From an uncultured bacterium (GTDB lineage: Bacteria > Patescibacteriota > Saccharimonadia > Saccharimonadales > CAIOMD01): a stretch of 8,182 nt of DNA. The notes beneath the pieces are model-generated. The model was not told the DNA's origin, did not search any database, and saw only the letters and a list, made by a program, of their open reading frames with translations. The stretch spans positions 1-8,182 of the forward strand of contig CAIRQE010000031.1 in the NCBI GenBank assembly GCA_903880655.1. Direction: 5' to 3'. Numbering within the stretch: the stretch's first letter is position 1; each line of letters opens with the position of its first letter. The position numbers and the translations under genes are program-made. Positions 1 to 5,011 of the stretch are shown here, piece by piece.

Positions 1-2
1 AA

Positions 3-1544
3 ACAATGTTAGATCATCTTACGGGCACGCTTCCTGTTTTACTTAACGAAGCAGATATAAAAGAATACAGCTCGCCATACTTCACTCATTACTTTGGAGA
101 AGCTAAAAAGCAAGCAGATCCAGTTGGTTTTACGCAGCTACTATCAAACCTCACCGTACTTCGCCAGCATCTTCGTAACTACAAGAAAATGGAGGACGAG
201 CCTTTAGTCCTTGATGACTTACTGGCATTTGTAAAAGCCTACAGTGATGCAAGCGAAAAACTACTGAATACAAACCCATACCATTCCAGCACCAACGCAG
301 TACAGCTTTTGACTGCCTATGGAGCAAAAGGATTAGAATTTGGGAGCGTCTTTGTTCTGGCAACTTCTGATGAAGTATGGGGAATGAAAGCACGTTCTAA
401 ATCATCTAACATTGGTCTTCCTCTGAATCTAAAAATTATCCGCCACGCCGGTAGTTCTAAAGATGAGCGAAACAGATTATTCTTTGTAGCACTCACAAGA
501 GCAAAACATACCCTTATTTTAACCAGCTATGATCAAGACTTTTCGGGCAAAGAAATGACCAACCTAGAATTCATGAATGAGACAGTTAACGGCGACAAAA
601 TTCAAAGTCCTTACTTACCAATAAATACAATGGTATTTCAGTCTGATGAAAAAACAATTGAAATTGATGATCTTGAAAAATATTGGCATACTCGCCACAT
701 AGCAGCTCTAGGCGAAGATACTTTCAAAGAACTCATAAGACCTCACCTTGAATCGTTTCAGCTTAGTGCAACGCACGTAAACGCTTTTACTGACCTTATT
801 TACGGCGGCCCTGAAAGCTTTTACCTAAATACCATCCTGCGCTTTCCTAAAGCACCAAGCGTCAGTGGCCAATACGGAAGTGCAATTCACGAAACACTAG
901 AGTCTTTACATAAAATCTTACGATCAGAAGGTGAACTTCCCGATATAGACAAAACTATATCTATTTTTGAAAAGCGGCTAAAAGCAAAACGACTATCAAA
1001 ACAAGATTACGATCAGCAATTTTCAAGAGGCAAGCAGGCCCTCGAACACTTCCTGCCATGGTGGTGGCCACATTTTAATCCATCAAATCTAGCAGAAATG
1101 AGTTTTAGAAATGAAGGGTCATTCGTCGACGAGGCTCACTTGAACGGGAAGCTTGACCAGCTTAGCATTGACGAAGAATCTCGCGCCATTCAAGTGATCG
1201 ACTTTAAGACAGGCACCCCACATAAGAGATGGGAAAAAACCGCAACCCTGCATAAATATAAAAACCAACTATTGTTCTATAAGTTGTTACTAGAAAATTC
1301 GCATAGCTACGGGAAGTATACTGTCGAAAGGGGAGTGCTCGTATTTGTTGAACCCGACGAAGACCTAAAAATGTCCGAATTATCACTATCGTATGACAGC
1401 GAAGATGTGGCTCGCATGAAATCATTGATCACTGCTATTTGGAACTGTATCATGAAGCTCGATATCCCTCCGACAAATAAATTCAAGAAAACTTTGCAAG
1501 GGATAAAAGACTTCGAAGACTGGCTCATCAAAACATATAACTAG
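3..1544 (+). CDS. UvrD/Rep-type helicase C-terminal half fused to a PD-(D/E)XK nuclease (5' partial)
   Basis: This is the C-terminal part of a superfamily 1 DNA helicase-nuclease. The frame is open to the left edge, so the ATG at base 6 is internal and the Walker A half lies outside the window. Residues are numbered from that ATG. Helicase motif V is at about 99-115 (AYGAKGLEF, for the usual H-x-AKGLEF). Motif VI is at 153-167 (DERNRLFFVALTRAK), with the arginine that contacts ATP. From about 250 there is a PDDEXK_1 domain: the entry helix at 252-280, GSAIHETLE (291-299), GKLDQL (381-386), VIDFKTG (397-403) and the QLLFY helix (421-425). This is the order seen in RecB/AddB-type nucleases. Such proteins unwind and resect DNA ends. 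The cysteines that hold an iron-sulphur cluster in AddB-type relatives are absent. No terminator follows clearly. The domain call is firm; the subfamily (AddA-like or stand-alone) cannot be set without the N-terminus. Confidence 0.9.
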   Translation, partial: TMLDHLTGTLPVLLNEADIKEYSSPYFTHYFGEAKKQADPVGFTQLLSNLTVLRQHLRNYKKMEDEPLVLDDLLAFVKAYSDASEKLLNTNPYHSSTNAVQLLTAYGAKGLEFGSVFVLATSDEVWGMKARSKSSNIGLPLNLKIIRHAGSSKDERNRLFFVALTRAKHTLILTSYDQDFSGKEMTNLEFMNETVNGDKIQSPYLPINTMVFQSDEKTIEIDDLEKYWHTRHIAALGEDTFKELIRPHLESFQLSATHVNAFTDLIYGGPESFYLNTILRFPKAPSVSGQYGSAIHETLESLHKILRSEGELPDIDKTISIFEKRLKAKRLSKQDYDQQFSRGKQALEHFLPWWWPHFNPSNLAEMSFRNEGSFVDEAHLNGKLDQLSIDEESRAIQVIDFKTGTPHKRWEKTATLHKYKNQLLFYKLLLENSHSYGKYTVERGVLVFVEPDEDLKMSELSLSYDSEDVARMKSLITAIWNCIMKLDIPPTNKFKKTLQGIKDFEDWLIKTYN

Positions 1545-1556
1545 ACAACCCGTATA

Positions 1557-1585
1557 TTGCTTTTTTAAAGTGTTTATGTTATTAT
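1557..1585 (+). promoter_or_regulatory. Extended -10 promoter upstream of the first small membrane protein
   Basis: The -35 box is TTGCTT (1557-1562), followed by a 17-bp spacer and the -10 box TATTAT (1580-1585). TG stands at 1577-1578, one base before the hexamer, giving an extended -10. The predicted transcript starts near 1592, leaving about 30 bases of leader before the preferred GTG start. The element closely matches the one at 2086-2114. Confidence 0.65.
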
Positions 1586-1610
1586 ATTATTCGTAGTTAT
1601 CGACCGAGTG

Positions 1611-1616
1611 AAAGGA
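1611..1616 (+). promoter_or_regulatory. Ribosome binding site that selects the GTG start at 1623
   Basis: AAAGGA lies six bases before a GTG at 1623. An upstream in-frame GTG at 1608 would start before this site and has no Shine-Dalgarno sequence of its own, so 1623 is preferred. Confidence 0.6.
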
Positions 1617-1622
1617 ACTCAC

Positions 1623-1964
1623 GTGTTATCCGCTACAATTTACAATCCATCGTTTCAAGTTTTCTCGCTTTACGAAAGTTACGCAATTTTGCTTACGTCT
1701 TTGCTGAGCTTGGTTTTTGTGATCAAGAAGCACTACATTGCTTCTGTATTTATTGCATTCTTCGGGATGCTTTACTTCATGATCGAGATGGTAATAGGTA
1801 TCGTGACTTTTGTTGTTCATAGAAACCTTACCATCCTGACTACGCCAAGCAATGCATACGTAATCAACATGTCGCTTTCATTGCTCCTTTTGATATCAAC
1901 TGGCATCGTTTACATCAAGCACTTCATGCAAATGCATTTAGTGGAAATTGATGATAATCGGTGA
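1623..1964 (+). CDS. Small multi-pass membrane protein of unknown function
   Basis: I do not recognise this protein. It is 113 residues long from the GTG at 1623, chosen because AAAGGA precedes it at good spacing. Three hydrophobic segments are visible, at about residues 17-33, 38-63 and 81-100. They are separated by short polar links: KKHY after the first, and HRNLTILTTPSNAY between the second and third. The C-terminus is short and acidic (EIDDNR), and the start shows no cleavable signal peptide. It therefore looks like an integral inner-membrane protein with three helices. It stands alone, with its own strong promoter upstream and a large hairpin plus terminator downstream. It ends in TGA, so TGA is a stop codon here. 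The neighbouring gene at 2155 has the same size class, topology and promoter, but no evident sequence similarity. The open frame, ribosome site and promoter make it a credible gene. Confidence 0.75.
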   Translation: MLSATIYNPSFQVFSLYESYAILLTSLLSLVFVIKKHYIASVFIAFFGMLYFMIEMVIGIVTFVVHRNLTILTTPSNAYVINMSLSLLLLISTGIVYIKHFMQMHLVEIDDNR

Positions 1965-2000
1965 AAGTGGAGTGTCAAGAACTCGAATACATGGCCCGAA

Positions 2001-2042
2001 CCCGTGTGGCGTTTGAGATTACATAATCCAAACGCCCACGGG
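2001..2042 (+). other. Long RNA hairpin of unknown role between two membrane protein genes
   Basis: The left arm 2001-2020 pairs with the right arm 2025-2042. There are about 18 base pairs, with single-base bulges at 2007 and 2016 and a four-base loop (ACAT). The pairing includes CCCGTG with CACGGG and GGCGTTTG with CAAACGCC. No T-run follows directly. A separate terminator hairpin starts four bases later. It could stabilise the 3' end of the preceding transcript or be part of a small RNA. Confidence 0.7.
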
Positions 2043-2045
2043 CTC

Positions 2046-2071
2046 AAAACCTCCCTAGCGGGGGTTTTTTT
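2046..2071 (+). terminator. Intrinsic terminator after the first small membrane protein
   Basis: AAAACC and CCC (with one bulged T) pair with GGGGGTTTT around the loop TAGC, followed by a run of seven T residues ending at 2071. This is a standard rho-independent terminator, and it insulates the next promoter at 2086. Confidence 0.85.
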
Positions 2072-2085
2072 ATACTCAAAAATAC

Positions 2086-2114
2086 TTGCATTTTTAGCAT
2101 AAACATGTTATTAT
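2086..2114 (+). promoter_or_regulatory. Extended -10 promoter upstream of the second small membrane protein
   Basis: The -35 box is TTGCAT (2086-2091), followed by a 17-bp spacer and the -10 box TATTAT (2109-2114). TG stands at 2106-2107, one base before the hexamer. The predicted start of transcription is near 2121. In register it shares about 21 of 29 bases with the promoter at 1557-1585. Confidence 0.7.
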
Positions 2115-2142
2115 TGTGTCTGTAGTATTCTTCTATGCCTTT

Positions 2143-2149
2143 AAGGAGG
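2143..2149 (+). promoter_or_regulatory. Strong Shine-Dalgarno site fixing the ATG at 2155
   Basis: AAGGAGG lies five bases before the ATG at 2155. This rules out the in-frame GTG at 2116, which overlaps the promoter and would lie upstream of the predicted transcript start. Confidence 0.8.
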
Positions 2150-2154
2150 CGACC

Positions 2155-2541
2155 ATGCCAGTAGCTACACTTAACAACTCAGCATCAACCGGATTCGTGA
2201 ACACTTGGGTGATTGTCGGCCTGCTCTTTGCAGCCAGCATCTCATTCCTAGTATTCATTTGGAAGCGACGTGTCATTCAGGCACTTCTCTCTGCTGCGGT
2301 CTTCATGTTCCTCGTGAATGTTACAATTGGCGCTTTTGCCAACTGGGACATCGCAAAGAACGGAAGTCACGGCTGGAGCTCACTTCCAGGTTGGGTGTTC
2401 TATGCACCCATCTACGCCGGTTTGGTTCTTCTCGGAACTGCAACAAGCTCTGCTCTTTTGGAGCACTGGGGCGTGCAGGTCTGGCGTCGTCCCGACACCA
2501 TGGAGAAATTCATGAAGGACGACTTGAAGAAAGTCAGCTGA
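2155..2541 (+). CDS. Small three-helix membrane protein of unknown function, probably highly expressed
   Basis: I do not recognise this protein. It has 128 residues from the ATG at 2155, which is set by a full AAGGAGG site. Hydrophobic segments lie at about 15-35, 40-60 and 79-102. A basic loop (KRR, 37-39) sits between the first two. An aromatic, glycine-rich loop around 64-80 (with NWD, HGWSS and PGW) may be on the outer face. By the positive-inside rule, KRR and the basic/acidic C-terminal tail (104-128) would be cytoplasmic. The codons are visibly richer in C-ending forms (AAC, TTC, ATC, GAC) and AAG than in the flanking genes. With the near-consensus promoter and ribosome site, that suggests strong expression. 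It ends in TGA. An elaborate hairpin and a symmetrical terminator follow. Its function is unknown; a structural or secretion-related envelope role is only a guess. Confidence 0.85.
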   Translation: MPVATLNNSASTGFVNTWVIVGLLFAASISFLVFIWKRRVIQALLSAAVFMFLVNVTIGAFANWDIAKNGSHGWSSLPGWVFYAPIYAGLVLLGTATSSALLEHWGVQVWRRPDTMEKFMKDDLKKVS

Positions 2542-2547
2542 GTTAAC

Positions 2548-2606
2548 TCCCTCGCGGCTTGTGGTGGAGCGGATCGAAAGATCTGCCCACCACAATGCCC
2601 GAGGGA
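2548..2606 (+). other. Long GNRA-capped RNA hairpin after the membrane protein gene
   Basis: Bases 2548-2575 pair with 2580-2606 over about 26 pairs. Single-base bulges lie at 2555, 2568 and 2596, and there is one G-U pair. The tip is C(GAAA)G, a GNRA tetraloop. TTTT follows at 2607-2610 but is interrupted by a C, so this is at best a weak terminator by itself. It is more elaborate than termination needs. Confidence 0.75.
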
Positions 2607-2621
2607 TTTTCTATTTGAATC

Positions 2622-2651
2622 AAAAAAGCCCTTCGATTGAAGGGCTTTTTT
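2622..2651. terminator. Bidirectional intrinsic terminator between convergent genes
   Basis: A perfect 13-bp stem (six A residues then GCCCTTC, pairing with GAAGGGC then six T residues) encloses a four-base loop, GATT. It has a T-run in both reading directions. It can therefore stop transcripts from the membrane protein gene on the left and the aquaporin gene on the right. Confidence 0.9.
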
Positions 2652-2667
2652 ATGTTTGAAATTTCTT

Positions 2668-3384
2668 CTATTTTCGAGAAGTCTTTTTCTTTGCAGGAGC
2701 TGCTTTTTTCTTTGCAGGAGCTGCTTTTACTGCAGGAGCTTTTGCTGTTGCTGAGGCCATGCGAGTGAGTGGACTTGTTGACGGATCAAGAACGTACACA
2801 TACACTAATGCACCTACTCCGAAACCTAGTACTGGTCCGAGGAAGTAGTTCCAATCAAATGCTCGCACACCAAGTGCTACTGCTGGGTTAATAAGTCCAT
2901 TTGAACCTAAGCCCGCAACAAGGATACCGAGGAAAAAAGCTGCACCAATGGTGATAGAAGCTTTCATTCCACCAGCTTTTTGTACGACTACAGCTACGAA
3001 TCCAAGGCTAAATACTAGCGCACCAATGAATTCTGCGAGGAATACTTGCATGTGGAATGGTGTAGTTGTATTCGTTAGGTTGTGGCCTACGAAATACTCA
3101 TACAGTCTCATCGCACCGTATGCTGAAACAGCTTGCGCTGCTAGATAACCGATTGCTCGGAAAACTGTTAATTTACGAATTGCAAACAAACCAAGCGTTA
3201 CAGCTGGATTAAAGTTTGCTCCTGATAATTTACCGAAAGCACCCGTAAATGTTGCTACGGCTACACCGGCTGCAATTGCTGTAAAGAACGGCAATTGATA
3301 TCTTGATACATTAAGCACTACTAAGACAAGTACAAACGTACCGACTGCCTCAGCTAACAGCGCTGCTAATTGACGCTGATTCAT
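2668..3384 (-). CDS. Aquaporin / MIP-family channel with a basic Ala-Lys-Pro tail
   Basis: This is a membrane channel of the major intrinsic protein family, which conducts water or small neutral solutes. It has 238 residues, the usual length. Two half-repeats are visible. The first carries SGANFNPAVTLG, with NPA at 59-61. The second carries LINPAVALG, with NPA at 166-168. Six hydrophobic segments surround them. The residue after the second NPA is valine (169), where aquaporins and glycerol channels normally have the filter arginine. The nearest arginine is 174. After the last helix comes a tail (about 211-238) of Ala, Lys and Pro with repeated PAKKKA units, resembling histone H1 tails. The ATG at 3384 follows a full AAGGAGG (minus strand, 3394-3400) and is firm. 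It is transcribed alone, with the terminator at 2622-2651. The family is certain; the substrate cannot be told from sequence. Confidence 0.95.
   Translation of the reverse strand: MNQRQLAALLAEAVGTFVLVLVVLNVSRYQLPFFTAIAAGVAVATFTGAFGKLSGANFNPAVTLGLFAIRKLTVFRAIGYLAAQAVSAYGAMRLYEYFVGHNLTNTTTPFHMQVFLAEFIGALVFSLGFVAVVVQKAGGMKASITIGAAFFLGILVAGLGSNGLINPAVALGVRAFDWNYFLGPVLGFGVGALVYVYVLDPSTSPLTRMASATAKAPAVKAAPAKKKAAPAKKKTSRK
2683..2724. repeat. Two tandem 21-bp copies inside the aquaporin tail
   Basis: Two adjacent 21-base units, 2683-2703 and 2704-2724, differ at one base. A partial third copy (TGCAGGAGCT) follows at 2731-2740. On the minus strand each encodes AAPAKKK, producing the basic tail. Being in-frame and 21 bp long, copy-number change would lengthen or shorten the tail without breaking the gene. 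Confidence 0.8.
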
Positions 3385-3419
3385 ATTAGGAACCCTCCTT
3401 AAGTTAATCTTATGTTTTA

Positions 3420-3448
3420 ACGATAAGAGTAAACCAATTAAAAATCAA
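3420..3448 (-). promoter_or_regulatory. Candidate promoter of the aquaporin gene
   Basis: On the minus strand a TTGATT -35 (3443-3448) and a TATCGT -10 (3420-3425) are separated by 17 bp. The predicted leader is about 30 bases and contains the AAGGAGG site. The -10 matches the consensus at four of six positions, so the call is moderate. Confidence 0.4.
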
Positions 3449-3542
3449 TAGCATATTTTCGAAACAGATGAGATTGGTGGGTAATTTGATTAAAAAATTG
3501 ATTAAAGAAAACCCACTTTAGGCTCGCATATTACATATGTAG

Positions 3543-3551
3543 TGTTATAAT
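3543..3551 (+). promoter_or_regulatory. Consensus extended -10 promoter of the unknown gene-cobO operon
   Basis: TG-T-TATAAT gives a perfect -10 hexamer (3546-3551) with the TG extension at 3543-3544. No good -35 lies 17 bp upstream, as extended -10 promoters allow. The 10-bp palindrome TACATATGTA (3532-3541) abuts it and could be an operator, which is inferred from position only. Confidence 0.65.
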
Positions 3552-3597
3552 AGTTTTAGTAGACGCTATATGTGGGATAAAGCTTAGGAAGGAACGT

Positions 3598-4119
3598 ATG
3601 AGTACCAGTTTCGAAAACTACAACGAAAATACTGAACTGAAAGCAGAAAAAAATATTCTGCCTCCTTTTTTACTTTTAGTCAGTACGCCAACAGAAATTT
3701 TTAAAGAAATTGAGCCCAAAGATATGAATAGTTTCGTAACGGGTGCAGATATTTTAATAAAAATTTTAGAGAAAAGTGGGGCTTTTTCTGATGAAGCTGC
3801 GAAACAGGAAATTCAACATTCAGCTCACGCCGCACAACTAGAGTTCGACACTATTTTTACCAAAAAATTACCTGGGCAAAGCCAAAAAACTGATGTAGAC
3901 AAGATTATGCGTCTATATGATCTAACTGATGATGCTGTAGCCGCGGATACATTATTGAACTATGGTGAAAAGTTTAGGAAAGCTGCTAATACTTCTGCGA
4001 AACAGGAGCAAGCACTATCATTTGAACGACTCATTAGGTTTATGTACCTTAAGGAAACGGGGGGCCTTGAGAAACTCGATGAAGCTACTATGCAAAGTGA
4101 GAACAAGGAATTATTATAG
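3598..4119 (+). CDS. Unknown soluble, mostly helical protein co-transcribed with cobO
   Basis: I do not recognise this protein. It has 173 residues from the ATG at 3598, preceded by AGGAAGGA at good spacing. There is no signal peptide and no convincing membrane helix; the hydrophobic stretch PPFLLLVS (22-29) is short. The sequence is rich in Glu, Lys, Ala and Leu and looks largely alpha-helical. Acidic and basic helices run from about 40 to 100, and again from 100 to 160 (ending in LIRFMYLKETGGLEKL). No catalytic motif or metal-binding cluster is apparent. The N-terminus (about 20 residues, Asn/Glu-rich) looks disordered. It ends five bases before the CobO-type gene and the two share the promoter at 3543-3551, so a functional link is plausible. 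Possible roles include a regulator, chaperone or partner of the adenosyltransferase; none is supported directly. Confidence 0.85.
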   Translation: MSTSFENYNENTELKAEKNILPPFLLLVSTPTEIFKEIEPKDMNSFVTGADILIKILEKSGAFSDEAAKQEIQHSAHAAQLEFDTIFTKKLPGQSQKTDVDKIMRLYDLTDDAVAADTLLNYGEKFRKAANTSAKQEQALSFERLIRFMYLKETGGLEKLDEATMQSENKELL

Positions 4120-4124
4120 CTGCT

Positions 4125-4694
4125 ATGGCATTTGAAGACTTCAATACAAAAGATAGTGTCGTGCTCGTCTATACGGGTGAGGGAAAAGGAAAAACAAGCG
4201 CCAGCCTAGGACTTATGGTACGGGCGCTTGGGGCTGACTGGAAAGTTGCATATATTCAATTCATAAAGCACTGGAAAGTAAATGAACATAAATTCATAGA
4301 AAAAATACAGGACACTTTTGATGACAATCTTTTTTTCTATAAAGGAGGAGCTGGTTTCTACAAAGCCGGGGAGCTGAGCGCAAAGGGAATTAGCGACGAT
4401 GAACACCATTTGATGGCTCAGAAAACTTTTAATATTGCCCTTGAGGCTGCGACAAGCGGGGAATATGATTTGGTGATATGCGATGAAATAAATAATGCTG
4501 TTGCTGACGGCCTCGTTGATAAAAAACAATTACAAAAGTTTATTGAAAAAAGAAGCGCGAAGACAAGCATTTGCCTCACTGGCCGGAATTTCCCAGAAGA
4601 CCTCCTTGGAAAAGTAGATATTGCCACAAATATGACCAAAATAAAACATCATTTTGACGACAAATTTCTCGCTAATAGTGGTATAGATTTTTAA
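4125..4694 (+). CDS. cobO: CobO/BtuR-type corrinoid (cob(I)alamin) adenosyltransferase
   Basis: Proteins of this family transfer the adenosyl group of ATP to the cobalt of reduced corrinoids, giving adenosylcobalamin. The protein is 189 residues, the normal length. Visible motifs are VYTGEGKGKTSASLGL (15-30), which holds the family's P-loop (GEGKGKT, 18-24), and VAYIQFIK (41-48). The Walker B-like DLVICDEINNAV lies at 115-126, TGR at 152-154, and the closing KIKHHFDDKFLANSGIDF at 172-189, matching the family's KHPFD...GIE ending. It is cytoplasmic. The start at 4125 lies five bases after the upstream stop. The nearest purine-rich site (AAGGAA, 4105-4110) is rather far, so translation is probably coupled. 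No other cobalamin gene is in the window. In a reduced genome it may serve salvage of imported B12, or the fold may have been turned to another nucleotide-dependent task. The family is confident; the substrate is inferred. Confidence 0.9.
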   Translation: MAFEDFNTKDSVVLVYTGEGKGKTSASLGLMVRALGADWKVAYIQFIKHWKVNEHKFIEKIQDTFDDNLFFYKGGAGFYKAGELSAKGISDDEHHLMAQKTFNIALEAATSGEYDLVICDEINNAVADGLVDKKQLQKFIEKRSAKTSICLTGRNFPEDLLGKVDIATNMTKIKHHFDDKFLANSGIDF

Positions 4695-4697
4695 TTG

Positions 4698-4727
4698 TTG
4701 TCAATTTAGCGCTAGTATATTTATTCT
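4698..4727 (+). promoter_or_regulatory. Candidate promoter of the 77-residue gene
   Basis: TTGTCA (4698-4703, five of six consensus bases) and TATTCT (4722-4727) are 18 bp apart. The predicted leader is about 44 bases. An alternative TATAAA at 4755-4760 would start transcription too close to the ribosome site at 4766-4772. Confidence 0.45.
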
Positions 4728-4777
4728 CTTCATACTAGTCTAGGAATCATTAGTTATAAAAAATAGGGGAGATAAAA

Positions 4778-5011
4778 ATGGAAAAAATTATACAAGACAC
4801 TTTGCCTGGCATGGAATCATACGCTACTAGAGTTTCGGCCTACACCTATGAAATGCGTGAAGCAATACGAGAATTAAGTTACGAAGAAAGATTGAAATTA
4901 GTCGATGAACTACACGACAAACATGTACATGGTGAAATAAGCGAAGAAGCTTTTGATGACGGCATAATGGTCATCTTGCCTGAAATTAATTTTTCAGAAT
5001 TTGATCAGTAA
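4778..5011 (+). CDS. Small acidic protein of unknown function
   Basis: I do not recognise this protein. It has 77 residues from the ATG at 4778, which follows a good ribosome site (GGGGAGA, 4766-4772). It is highly charged and predicted soluble. A helical middle (about 24-50, with YEMREAIRELSYEERLKLVDELH) leads to a second helix (SEEAFDDG, 55-62) and a hydrophobic-acidic end (IMVILPEINFSEFDQ). There is no cysteine, no signal sequence and no DNA-binding motif that I can see. Its last 26 bases overlap the end of rsmG on the other strand, with no terminator between them. The promoter candidate, ribosome site and coding character support a real gene. Confidence 0.75.
   Translation: MEKIIQDTLPGMESYATRVSAYTYEMREAIRELSYEERLKLVDELHDKHVHGEISEEAFDDGIMVILPEINFSEFDQ

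Noticed and set aside
1204..1531. Antisense open frames opposite the helicase-nuclease gene
   Set aside because: They overlap conserved nuclease motifs on the other strand, have no start signals and read as random composition.
1991..2026. Eleven-codon mini-ORF (ATG to TAA) overlapping the hairpin at 2001-2042, possible leader peptide
   Set aside because: It lies after a gene and before a terminator rather than ahead of a regulated gene, and nothing besides the start and stop supports translation.
2116..2154. Upstream GTG start for the second small membrane protein
   Set aside because: It lies at the -10 box and before the predicted transcript start, and the AAGGAGG site points to 2155.
2205..2546. 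113-codon open frame overlapping the second small membrane protein
   Set aside because: It is a +1-frame shadow. The overlapping frame from 2155 has the ribosome site, promoter and hydrophobic pattern of a real protein; this one is rich in Cys, Arg and Ser with no start signal.
3598..4119. Second adenosyltransferase type (PduO-like) upstream of cobO
   Set aside because: The sequence is helical, but I see none of the PduO-type signature residues (the Arg/Asn-rich nucleotide motif), so no such claim is made.
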